DNA from: an uncultured Mycoplasma sp.
GTDB taxonomy: Bacteria > Bacillota_I > Bacilli_A > RF39 > UBA660
Direction: 5' to 3'
Assembly: GCA_947388575.1 (NCBI GenBank)
Contig: CANDSI010000082.1
Span: forward strand, 1-5,749
Length of the DNA stretch: 5,749 bases
In this document: positions 1 through 5,749 of the stretch, one piece after another
Position numbering within the stretch: position 1 is the stretch's first letter
Layout: the number at the start of each line of letters is the position of its first letter
The notes under the pieces: generated by a model
Databases searched by the model: none
The model's input: the letters and a program-made list of their open reading frames with translations, nothing else
What the model was told of the DNA's origin: nothing
Made by a program: the position numbers and the translations under genes

Positions 1-1786
1 AGCTTATAACATTTTTATTAATGGTCTTAAAGCTTTAGAATATAGGGGTTTTTCTTCAGCTTGTATTGCTTTATTTGAAAGCGGAGAATTAAAAATATCT
101 AAGGAAAAAGGCAGAGTTAAAAATTTGGATGATAATTCAGATTTAAAGTTAAGTAATAGCTCTATTGGTATTGCTCATACTCGTTGGGCTACTCATGGTA
201 TCCCAAGTAGTGATAATGCTCATCCTCATTTAGATAATAGTGGCAATTTTGCGGTAGTCCATAATGGAATTATTGAAAATTATTTAGAATTAAAAGAATT
301 TTTATCTAAAAATGGTTATAAATTTAAAAGTGAAACAGATACTGAGGTTATTCCTAATCTAATTCATTATTATTATGAAAAAGAAAAAGATTTTTTGCAA
401 GCTTTTAATAGAACTATCAAAGATTTACAAGGAAGTTATGCAATACTTGTTTTATCTCCCTTATTTGATGGTATTTATGTTGCTAAAATGAATAGTCCTT
501 TAGTTATTGGTGAAGGTGAAGGCGAAAACTTTATTGCGTCTGATATTCCTGCTGTACTTGAATATACTAAAAATTTTTATTTTTTAAATGATGGCGATTT
601 GGCTTATATTACAAATAATAATCTAGTCTTTTATAATGATAACTTAAAAGAAATTAGTATTCCTAAAAAAGTAATAGATTGGGATAAAAATGCCGCGGAT
701 AAAAATGGTTATGAAGACTTTATGCTTAAAGAGATTTTTGAACAGCCTCGTGCCATAAACGAAACTTTAGCTGGTAGAATTATATTGGAAGATAAATGTA
801 ATTTCTTAGATTTAAATATCGATAAGAATTATTTAAAAAATGTTAATAAAATTTATATTGTAGCTTGCGGAACAGCTATGCATGCTGGAAGAGTTGGCAA
901 AACTATTATAGAAGAATTAACTAACATTGTTACAATTGTAGATGTGGCAAGTGAATTTAGATATAATAATCCAGTAATTGATAAAAATACATTATGTATC
1001 TTTATTAGTCAATCTGGTGAAACTGCAGATACTATAGCAGCTTTAAAACTTGCTAAAAAAAGTGGTGCTAAAACTATTGCTATTTCTAATGTTATTGGTT
1101 CTTCGATAACTCGTGAAGCAGATTATACTATTTATACTCATGCTGGTCCTGAAATAGCTGTTGCTAGTACCAAAGCTTATGTTTCTCAAATATCAATTAT
1201 TTCAGCTTTGGCTATTTATTTCGCTGAAATTCTGCAGGTTAAAGATAATACCTATTTAGAAAAATTAAAAAGAGAATTACTTGATATTCCTGAAAAAATT
1301 GATGTTATTCTTAAAAATAGCGAAAACTACAAAAAAATAGCTAAAAATATTCATAATGTAAAAAATTGTTTCTACATTGGACGCGGTAATGATTATACTA
1401 CAGCGATGGAAGGTTCTTTAAAATTAAAAGAAATAGCTTATATCCATAGTGAAGCTTATCCTGCTGGTGAGTTAAAACACGGTCCTATTGCTTTAATTGA
1501 AGATGGTACTTCAGTTATGGGTATTGTTACAAATAAAAAAATATTAGAAAAAACAATTAGTAACTTGCAAGAAGTTATTACTAGAGGAGCTAAAGTAGTT
1601 TTAGTTACTGATTGCAATTATGAAAATAATGATATTACTATTATTGATATACCAAAAACAAACTATCTTCTAGCTCCAATACTCGCTATTATACCATTAC
1701 AATTAATTGCTTATTATGTTGCAAAAGAAAAAAATCTTGATGTTGATAAGCCAAGGAATCTCGCTAAATCTGTTACTGTTGAATAA
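1..1786 (+). CDS. glmS: Glutamine--fructose-6-phosphate aminotransferase (isomerizing), 5'-truncated by window edge
   Basis: This cytoplasmic enzyme converts fructose-6-phosphate and glutamine to glucosamine-6-phosphate and glutamate, the first step towards UDP-GlcNAc. The reading frame is open from position 2 (594 codons). The TTG at 125 is an internal Leu, not the start: in-frame sequence upstream reads AYNIFINGLKALEYRG, aligning with about residue 13 of known GlmS. So some 12 residues are missing at the edge, including the Met and the N-terminal nucleophile Cys. The glutaminase domain shows HTRWATHG (176-199), HNGIIEN (260-280) and SETDTEV (329-349). The first SIS domain has CGTAMHAG (from 866) and ISQSGETADT (1004-1033). 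The second SIS domain has KLKEIAYIHSEAYPAGELKHGP. Counterparts of E. coli Glu488 (codon 1430), His504 (codon 1478) and Lys603 (codon 1766, in the RNLAKSVTVE tail) are present. Full length would be about 606 residues, normal for the family. One oddity is FSSAC (50-64), where YDSAG is usual. A glmS ribozyme, if any, would lie upstream of the window. Confidence 0.97.
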   Translation, partial: AYNIFINGLKALEYRGFSSACIALFESGELKISKEKGRVKNLDDNSDLKLSNSSIGIAHTRWATHGIPSSDNAHPHLDNSGNFAVVHNGIIENYLELKEFLSKNGYKFKSETDTEVIPNLIHYYYEKEKDFLQAFNRTIKDLQGSYAILVLSPLFDGIYVAKMNSPLVIGEGEGENFIASDIPAVLEYTKNFYFLNDGDLAYITNNNLVFYNDNLKEISIPKKVIDWDKNAADKNGYEDFMLKEIFEQPRAINETLAGRIILEDKCNFLDLNIDKNYLKNVNKIYIVACGTAMHAGRVGKTIIEELTNIVTIVDVASEFRYNNPVIDKNTLCIFISQSGETADTIAALKLAKKSGAKTIAISNVIGSSITREADYTIYTHAGPEIAVASTKAYVSQISIISALAIYFAEILQVKDNTYLEKLKRELLDIPEKIDVILKNSENYKKIAKNIHNVKNCFYIGRGNDYTTAMEGSLKLKEIAYIHSEAYPAGELKHGPIALIEDGTSVMGIVTNKKILEKTISNLQEVITRGAKVVLVTDCNYENNDITIIDIPKTNYLLAPILAIIPLQLIAYYVAKEKNLDVDKPRNLAKSVTVE

Positions 1787-1823
1787 TCCTTGTATTTATG
1801 GCAAAAATATGCTAGACTTAAAT

Positions 1824-1860
1824 AAGTAGAGCGTTAGGACATAAATGCCTACTTGTTTTT
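1824..1860 (+). terminator. Intrinsic terminator of glmS
   Basis: The hairpin pairs AAGTAG (1824-1829) with CTACTT (1849-1854), then continues past a bulged A (1830) as GCGTT (1831-1835) with AATGC (1844-1848), including one G-T wobble. The loop is 8 bases. GTTTTT follows directly (1855-1860). It starts 37 bases after the glmS stop codon, so glmS transcription probably ends here. The minus strand has no comparable T-run after this hairpin, so it works mainly in the plus direction. Confidence 0.8.
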
Positions 1861-1992
1861 CAAAGTGACATTAACTTTTACTTCACTAACATTGATAACT
1901 ATGTTACCTTTGTTAATGATTGTAATTGTTGATGTCTTTTCATTTAACTTTTCAATCAAACTTATGATATAAGAAATCACTTTCTTCACCAC
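1849..1992 (-). CDS. Possible small hypothetical protein (47 aa), weakly supported
   Basis: I do not recognise this product. A minus-strand frame opens with GTG GTG AAG AAA at 1992 and closes with TAG at 1851-1849, with an in-frame TAG three codons before the GTG. GAGGTG stands 10 bases ahead of the GTG (minus strand, about 2003-2008), a good match to a Shine-Dalgarno site. The peptide has a short hydrophobic start (VISYIISLIEKL) and then alternating beta-like residues ending in VNVTLKNK. Against it: it is short, no promoter is evident, and its stop codon lies inside the right arm of the glmS terminator. AAG and AAC are commoner here than in the flanking genes, which suggests either foreign origin or non-coding sequence. 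A second minus-strand frame (2056-1952, TTG start, 34 aa) overlaps its beginning without a clear ribosome binding site. It may be the tail of a decayed gene. Confidence 0.25.
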   Translation of the reverse strand: MVKKVISYIISLIEKLNEKTSTITIINKGNIVINVSEVKVNVTLKNK

Positions 1993-2127
1993 TAATAGCT
2001 AACACCTCACAATCTAACCAAACCTCCACTGGAGCAAGGGAGATAATGTGTGTCAATTTTAGTAAACATTATGCCTAACACAAGTTTTACTATCTTAAAA
2101 AATAAGAATAATCAAGTAATCTATTAA

Positions 2128-2184
2128 TTTAGGATAAAATTTGACTTATTTAGGACAAATATAGTTAAAACTCGACAAATTTTA
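2128..2184. repeat. Iteron-like GAYAAAW repeats inside a 9-bp inverted repeat
   Basis: TTTAGGA occurs at 2128-2134 and again at 2149-2155. Extending these, GATAAAA (2133-2139), GACAAAT (2154-2160) and GACAAAT (2174-2180) are spaced 21 and 20 bp, about two helical turns. TAAAATTTG (2135-2143) and CAAATTTTA (2176-2184) form a perfect inverted repeat around a 32-bp spacer. Phased sites like these can bind a protein on one face of the DNA. They resemble the multiple transposase sites at ends of IS21-type elements, but no transposase is present, so the assignment is open. Confidence 0.4.
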
Positions 2185-2190
2185 GCATTT

Positions 2191-2214
2191 AAAAAAGGTA
2201 TTATTTTACCTTTT
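2191..2214 (-). terminator. Intrinsic terminator of the GT2 gene, overlapping its stop codon
   Basis: AAAAGGTA (2193-2200) pairs perfectly with TACCTTTT (2207-2214) around a 6-base loop. On the minus strand the stem begins inside the TAA stop codon (2215-2213) and ends in TTTTTT (2196-2191). The plus strand also runs into TTTTATTTTTT, so it may stop transcription arriving from the glmS side as well. The stem is A/T-rich and of moderate strength. Confidence 0.7.
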
Positions 2215-3139
2215 ATTTTTTGTTTTCTTCTAAATTAATTAAATGTAACTCGAAGTTTTGTCTATCTTTTCTGGCAATGCTTTCTAGTACTAAACCACCT
2301 ACAAATAATTGAATAGCTATAATACCAAAGAAAGATGCAGCGATTAATGATGGGAATTTTTCAACTAAACCTGTATCTAAATAGCCTAATAACGGTGGTA
2401 TAAAAAATGCTACTCCTACTAATAGACATAAAATAGAAAGAATTGTAAAAAATGTAAATGGGCGATATTGCTTAAATAAAGTAGCAATAGTCTTTAATAC
2501 TTTTACACCATCACTAACAGTATTTAATTTAGAAACACTGCCTGCTGGTCTATCACGATAATCTATTAAAACGTTTTCTAATTTCATTCTTTTATCTAAT
2601 GCATGGATAGTCATTTCGGTTTCAATTTCAAATCCACCTGAAATTACTGGGAATGATTTAACAAATGTTTTACTAAAAGCACGATATCCTGTCATAATAT
2701 CTCTTACATTGCTTTTAAAAGTACGATTAACTAAAAATCTTACTAATACATTGCCAAAGTTATGAAACATTCTTTTATTTTCAGTGAAATAAGTACTTGA
2801 TAAACGGTCTCCAACTACCATTTCGGCCTTTCCTTCAAGAATTAAATCACACATTTCTTTAGCATGTTCTGCTGGGTAGGTATCATCACCATCTGCCATT
2901 AAATAACAATCAGCGTCTATTTCTCTAAACATTCTTCTGATAACATTACCTTTTCCTTGCATATATTCATGCTTAACAATTGCTCCTGCTTTCTTAGCTA
3001 TTTCAGCAGTGTTATCTTTAGAATTATTATCATATACATATATATCAGCATTAGGTAATTCTTTCTTAAAATCCTTTACTACCTTCTCTATAGTCCTAGC
3101 TTCATTGTAACATGGTATTAAAACTGCTATTTTATTCAT
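2213..3139 (-). CDS. Family 2 glycosyltransferase, DPM1/GtrB-like polyprenyl-phosphate sugar transferase with two membrane helices
   Basis: This 308-residue protein most likely moves a sugar from a nucleotide donor to undecaprenyl phosphate on the cytoplasmic face of the membrane. The GT-A catalytic domain spans about residues 1-205. IPCYNEA (8-14) begins the nucleotide-binding fold, DNNSKDNT lies at 37-44, QGKG at 61-64 and the metal-binding DGDDTYP at 83-89. DIMTGYRAF (147-155), GGFEIETE (168-175) and RPAGSVSKL (197-205) match the DPM1/GtrB branch. Two hydrophobic helices follow (about 229-251 and 265-287), then a charged tail, which is the GtrB-like arrangement of a soluble head plus a two-helix membrane anchor. 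The ATG at 3139 is supported by GAGGT (3148-3144) a few bases upstream. The gene is divergent from the large GT-C-like membrane protein, whose lipid-linked donor it may make. Glucose, mannose, galactose or a HexNAc are all possible sugars. Its G+C appears somewhat higher than that of its neighbours. Confidence 0.9.
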   Translation of the reverse strand: MNKIAVLIPCYNEARTIEKVVKDFKKELPNADIYVYDNNSKDNTAEIAKKAGAIVKHEYMQGKGNVIRRMFREIDADCYLMADGDDTYPAEHAKEMCDLILEGKAEMVVGDRLSSTYFTENKRMFHNFGNVLVRFLVNRTFKSNVRDIMTGYRAFSKTFVKSFPVISGGFEIETEMTIHALDKRMKLENVLIDYRDRPAGSVSKLNTVSDGVKVLKTIATLFKQYRPFTFFTILSILCLLVGVAFFIPPLLGYLDTGLVEKFPSLIAASFFGIIAIQLFVGGLVLESIARKDRQNFELHLINLEENKK

Positions 3140-3190
3140 ATTTACCTCGTTTCTTACATAGATTTTAGCATAAATATAGTGTCATGTAAA
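3140..3190 (-). promoter_or_regulatory. Promoter and ribosome binding site of the GT2 gene
   Basis: On the minus strand TTTACA (3190-3185, 5 of 6 to TTGACA) is followed by a 17-bp spacer and TAAAAT (3167-3162). A TGC just before the -10 makes it an extended -10. Transcription would start near 3155, giving a leader of only about 16 bases that contains the GAGGT site. This is a near-consensus sigma-A type promoter. There is no room for a riboswitch or attenuator. Confidence 0.7.
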
Positions 3191-3211
3191 TAAATATTAC
3201 TTATTTGTCAT

Positions 3212-3240
3212 TTGTTATGTATAGCTTATTATGTTATAAT
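3212..3240 (+). promoter_or_regulatory. Promoter of the GT-C-like membrane protein gene
   Basis: TATAAT (3235-3240) matches the -10 consensus exactly and has an upstream TG (3232-3233), making it an extended -10. TTGTTA (3212-3217) is a fair -35 at 17-bp spacing. The expected start near 3246-3248 leaves a leader of about 10-12 bases. Copies of TGTCAT lie next to both -35 regions of the divergent pair (3180-3185 and 3206-3211), which could be a shared operator or chance. Confidence 0.65.
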
Positions 3241-3244
3241 TAAT

Positions 3245-3253
3245 AAAGGTGAT
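3245..3253 (+). promoter_or_regulatory. Ribosome binding site that fixes the start at 3258
   Basis: AAAGGTGAT (3245-3253) matches the anti-Shine-Dalgarno sequence and sits 4-6 bases before ATG at 3258. The in-frame GTG (3249) and ATG (3252) lie within this site and so are poor start candidates. Confidence 0.75.
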
Positions 3254-3257
3254 GGGA

Positions 3258-5369
3258 ATGAAATTACTTATTTTTATTTTAATTTTATTATTTATATTAA
3301 TTCTATTTGGGATAAGTTATAAAAAAAGCGAAACTTATAAAAATTTTTTTAAATTTGGTTTTATCTCTCTTAGTATATTAATAATCTTAGAACTTACTTT
3401 GTTTAATTTTAGATTTTATGAATCTTTATTTTTTAAAGATATAAATGCTAATACGGATAATCTTGTTATTGGTAAAGGTATAGAAAAGATGCCTGATGGT
3501 AGTCTTAAAGTTGTAGATAGTGAACTTAATTATGTGCAAATAGATAACTTTTGGGGACATTTAGAAAATATTTATATTAATTTTGAAATTGTTAATAGTG
3601 AAGATAATTCTGAAGTAATTTATGCGACACTTGGATTTACCGATGCTTCTTCTCGTCTTCCTATTTATCCTCAAGAAAGGGTATTTAATGCTCGTAAAAA
3701 TAACTCTGGTGAAATACTTCGATATCATGCTTCTGGTAATACAAGTTGGATTAGAATTTATGTAAATACTCCTGAAGAAGAAGATACTTTCATTGTTAAA
3801 GATATTAAATTTAATGTTGTAGTTCCTTTTACTATCTCTCTTGTTAGACCACTTTTAATATTTTCTTTATTATTAGTTATTTATATTTTTAGACCTAAAT
3901 CTTCCATTTATAATATTTCTTTAGCCTCTAAAGATGTAAAAAGAAAAATTGGTTTAGCTCTAACACTGCAACTTCTATTTATGTTAGGTGTTGGTCAGCT
4001 TAATACTTATTTTACCCAAGAACAATTTAAGGAATCACAAGATAAACAAAGAATGCAATATCAACTTTTAACTGAAGCATTTATGGAAGGGCACCCATAT
4101 CTAAATGAAGAGCCTAGCGATATTTTGAAAAATCTTAAAAATCCTTATGACAAAAGAGTTCGTGAAGAGGCTTTTAAAGAATCAGATGAAGATTATATTT
4201 GGGATGTAGCTTTCTATAATAATAAATATTATGTTTATTTTGGGGTAGCTCCTGTTATTCTTTATTATCTGCCGTTTTATGCAATTACTGGTAATCATAT
4301 AAATACTGCTGTCTGTATTAATATTACTATGATAGCTACAGTAATTGGAGTATTCTTACTACTATATCATTTATGTAAAAAGTATTATCCAAAAGTTAGT
4401 CTTGGTGTATACCTAGCTTTTACATTATTATTTGTTAATGCTTGTGGTATATTATATATTATTGGTAGACCCGATCATTATTCCTTACCTATCATAATGG
4501 CTGTTATGTTTAGTGTTTATGGAGTGTTTTGGTGGTTAAAAGCGAAAGAAAATGATTTGAATTCTAAATATTTATTCTTAGGAAGTTTATGTATGGCTTG
4601 TGTTGCTGCCTCACGACCTCAACTTTTATTAACTAGTTTTTTTGCTATTCCTCTATTTTGGGAAGATGTTAAAAAACGCGAATTATTAAGCTTGAAATCT
4701 TTTAAGAAAACTATAGCCTTTGCTATGCCTTATATAGTTATCGCTCTACTTCTAATGTGGTATAACTATATAAGGTTTGCCTCACCATTTGATTTTGGCG
4801 CTAATTATAATTTAACTACTAATGATATGACTAAGAGAGGCTTTATTCTTGGTAGAATTCCTCTTGGCATATATTATTATCTTTTAGTTCCTTTCCAATT
4901 TATTTTAAAGTTTCCTTTTCTATCTAGATTTGGAGTTAGTACTAATTATCTTGGAACTACAATTTATGAATCTATGACCGGCGGCTTTATATTTGTTAAT
5001 CTTCTTACTATATTTGGGTTACTTATATTTAAATTTAAAAATAAACTTGAAAATAAAACATTATACAAGCTTGGATTACTCTCAGTTATATTTAGCTTAA
5101 TTATTATTATAGCAGATACTGAAATGGCAGGGATACTTCCGCGTTATATATGTGATTTTGGCTTTCTAATGTATTTTGCAACAGCGATAGTTATATTCCA
5201 TCTTTTTACTAAATTAGATGATAATAAAAAAAGATTCTTAACTAAAATATTATTTGCTTGCTTTATATTTGGGCTAATATTTAATCTATTATTAGTTCTT
5301 AATGATGATGTATTTATGAAATCTAATTTATTCTTCTATTTTAGAAAAATATTTGAATTTTGGGTATAA
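3258..5369 (+). CDS. Polytopic membrane glycosyltransferase, GT-C/PMT-like, with an N-terminal extracytoplasmic domain
   Basis: This 703-residue protein probably transfers a sugar from a polyprenyl-phosphate donor to an acceptor outside the membrane. The role is inferred from architecture; there is no proven homologue I can name. Membrane helices lie at about residues 1-19 and 32-50, followed by a soluble, beta-rich segment (about 60-187). A further 11 or so hydrophobic segments run from 189 to 682. The loop before the main membrane core holds GHPYLNEEP (278-286), NPYDKRVRE (295-303) and YIWDVAFYNNKYYVYFG (313-329). Further signatures are GRPDHY (403-408), ASRPQLLL (451-458) and NYIRFASPFDFGANYNLT (503-520). 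I recognise these aromatic and SPF-FG motifs from a widespread, largely uncharacterised family of bacterial PMT-like membrane proteins. Acidic residues around 309-316 (SDEDYIWD) are candidates for the catalytic site of the first large loop. The gene is divergent from the GT2 gene, a likely donor-making partner. All eight Trp codons are TGG. An O-antigen-type polymerase or lipid flippase is a less likely alternative. Confidence 0.8.
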   Translation: MKLLIFILILLFILILFGISYKKSETYKNFFKFGFISLSILIILELTLFNFRFYESLFFKDINANTDNLVIGKGIEKMPDGSLKVVDSELNYVQIDNFWGHLENIYINFEIVNSEDNSEVIYATLGFTDASSRLPIYPQERVFNARKNNSGEILRYHASGNTSWIRIYVNTPEEEDTFIVKDIKFNVVVPFTISLVRPLLIFSLLLVIYIFRPKSSIYNISLASKDVKRKIGLALTLQLLFMLGVGQLNTYFTQEQFKESQDKQRMQYQLLTEAFMEGHPYLNEEPSDILKNLKNPYDKRVREEAFKESDEDYIWDVAFYNNKYYVYFGVAPVILYYLPFYAITGNHINTAVCINITMIATVIGVFLLLYHLCKKYYPKVSLGVYLAFTLLFVNACGILYIIGRPDHYSLPIIMAVMFSVYGVFWWLKAKENDLNSKYLFLGSLCMACVAASRPQLLLTSFFAIPLFWEDVKKRELLSLKSFKKTIAFAMPYIVIALLLMWYNYIRFASPFDFGANYNLTTNDMTKRGFILGRIPLGIYYYLLVPFQFILKFPFLSRFGVSTNYLGTTIYESMTGGFIFVNLLTIFGLLIFKFKNKLENKTLYKLGLLSVIFSLIIIIADTEMAGILPRYICDFGFLMYFATAIVIFHLFTKLDDNKKRFLTKILFACFIFGLIFNLLLVLNDDVFMKSNLFFYFRKIFEFWV

Positions 5370-5370
5370 A

Positions 5371-5405
5371 AAAGTCTCTAGCGCTAAACTAGGGATTTTA
5401 TTTTT
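5371..5405 (+). terminator. Bidirectional intrinsic terminator after the GT-C gene
   Basis: An uninterrupted 11-bp stem pairs AAAGTCTCTAG (5371-5381) with CTAGGGATTTT (5389-5399), with two G-T wobbles and a 7-base loop. TTTTATTTTT follows on the plus strand. On the minus strand the same hairpin runs into TTTTTT (5375 side into 5368), so it can also end the acyltransferase transcript coming from the right. It begins two bases after the stop codon of the membrane protein. Confidence 0.85.
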
Positions 5406-5464
5406 AGTCATTTTTATATTTTATATTTTCGTTTAATCTCTGTAATTAATTATAATAGTTAATA

Positions 5465-5749
5465 CTATAAAAATCTTTTTATTATTGGAACTTTTTGTAA
5501 TATATATGTAATAATTCCACTAATAATAAAACATAAGATTTCTAGTAAAATTACACTAAAATATGGATTAAATTTAAATACACTTTGCATTATACTTATA
5601 TTGTAAATTTTGTATATTAATATATAATGAAATAAATATATCCCAAATGTCAATTTTGATATTTTGGGAATAATTTTACTTTTGTTTTTGTCTTCAAAAT
5701 AGTACCTTATTAAATAAAATAAAGATAAAGATGTTAAAATTGCGATAAT
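5465..5749 (-). CDS. Membrane acyltransferase, acyltransferase-3 (OafA/OatA-like) family, C-terminal 94 residues
   Basis: The minus-strand frame is open from the window edge at 5749 to TAG at 5467-5465. The TTG at 5653 is internal, since coherent sequence continues upstream of it. The visible part is the C-terminal end of a polytopic membrane protein. A first helix (IIAILTSLSLFYLI) is followed by a basic cytoplasmic linker (EDKNKSKIIPK). ISKLTFGIYLFHYILIY is the typical penultimate-helix signature of acyltransferase-3 proteins (S-x-T/Y-FGIYL-x-H). The last helix and a basic tail, VPIIKRFL, resemble the usual K-x-P-x-L/I-x-K-x-x end of the family. These proteins carry acyl groups, often acetyl, across the membrane to sugars of peptidoglycan, teichoic acid, capsule or O-antigen. 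The catalytic N-terminal part is outside the window, so acceptor and acyl group are unknown. It is convergent with the GT-C gene, with 95 bp between them. Confidence 0.82.
   Translation of the reverse strand: MIAILTSLSLFYLIRYYFEDKNKSKIIPKISKLTFGIYLFHYILIYKIYNISIMQSVFKFNPYFSVILLEILCFIISGIITYILQKVPIIKRFL

Larger units (their letters stand above)
1787..2212. other. 426-bp intergenic stretch between convergent glmS and the GT2 gene
   Basis: Neither strand carries a confident gene. The stretch contains the glmS terminator, the weak 47-codon minus-strand ORF, a short richer-GC patch (about 1985-2045) with small overlapping minus-strand frames, and an AT-rich repeat block at 2128-2184. Its right end is the terminator of the minus-strand glycosyltransferase. 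Two convergent genes need only about 60-80 bp for shared terminators, so most of this stretch is unexplained. A degraded insertion is one possible source, but I see no recognisable transposase motif. Confidence 0.6.

Noticed and set aside
125..127. TTG as a start codon for glmS
   Set aside because: In-frame coding sequence with GlmS similarity (GLKALEYRG) continues upstream to the window edge, so this TTG encodes an internal Leu.
1985..2050. Plus-strand frame across the richer-GC patch
   Set aside because: It gives only a short peptide between stop codons, with no ribosome binding site and no motif I recognise.
3249..3257. GTG at 3249 or ATG at 3252 as the start of the membrane protein
   Set aside because: Both fall inside the AAAGGTGAT ribosome binding site; ATG at 3258 has the right spacing and is followed directly by a hydrophobic N-terminal helix.
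5450..5469. Hairpin ATAGT-TAAT-ACTAT at the end of the acyltransferase gene
   Set aside because: The stem is only five base pairs, A/T-dominated, and has no T-run on the minus strand; the strong hairpin at 5371-5399 is the better terminator for that gene.
5651..5653. TTG as the start of a 62-residue membrane protein
   Set aside because: The frame stays open to the edge and upstream residues (ISK, a basic linker and another helix) complete the acyltransferase-3 pattern.
1..5749. Mollicute code (TGA read as Trp)
   Set aside because: The low GC suggested it, but Trp is TGG everywhere in the confident genes and no TGA occurs in frame.

Overview
This is an AT-rich window (I estimate a little under 30% G+C) from a low-GC Gram-positive-type bacterium (Bacillota/Bacilli or a relative). 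Support comes from strong AAGGTG/GAGGT-type ribosome binding sites, consensus TATAAT-like promoters, T-tailed hairpin terminators, and proteins of Firmicute type. Tryptophan is read from TGG throughout (for example all 8 Trp of the large membrane protein), with no in-frame TGA. The UGA=Trp code of mycoplasmas is therefore not in use. I cannot name the species.

Layout: (1) Positions 1-1786, plus strand: glmS, glucosamine-6-phosphate synthase, complete at the C-terminus but cut by the window edge about 12 codons after its expected start. It ends in a clear intrinsic terminator (1824-1860). (2) Positions 1787-2212: a 426-bp stretch without a confident gene. It holds that terminator, a weak 47-codon minus-strand ORF with a plausible ribosome binding site, and an AT-rich block (2128-2184) with three GAYAAAW motifs spaced 20-21 bp plus a 9-bp inverted repeat. 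(3) Positions 2213-3139, minus strand: a family-2 glycosyltransferase of the polyprenyl-phosphate sugar (DPM1/GtrB-like) type with two C-terminal membrane helices and its own terminator. (4) Positions 3140-3257: a compact divergent promoter region, with one near-consensus promoter per direction and very short leaders. (5) Positions 3258-5369, plus strand: a 703-residue polytopic membrane protein with the look of a GT-C (PMT/ArnT-like) glycosyltransferase. It carries an extracytoplasmic domain near its N-terminus and ends in a strong bidirectional terminator. (6) Positions 5465-5749, minus strand: the last 94 codons of a membrane acyltransferase (acyltransferase-3/OafA-like), cut by the window edge.

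The genes fit a cell-envelope glycan neighbourhood. GlmS makes the glucosamine-6-phosphate that feeds UDP-GlcNAc. The GT2 enzyme would load a sugar onto a polyprenyl phosphate on the cytoplasmic face. The GT-C protein would transfer a lipid-linked sugar to an acceptor outside the membrane, and the acyltransferase would acylate a surface sugar. The GT2/GT-C partnership is inferred from family knowledge and from their divergent adjacency. The sugar, acceptor and flippase cannot be read from this window. I see no tRNA, rRNA, CRISPR array or intact mobile element.
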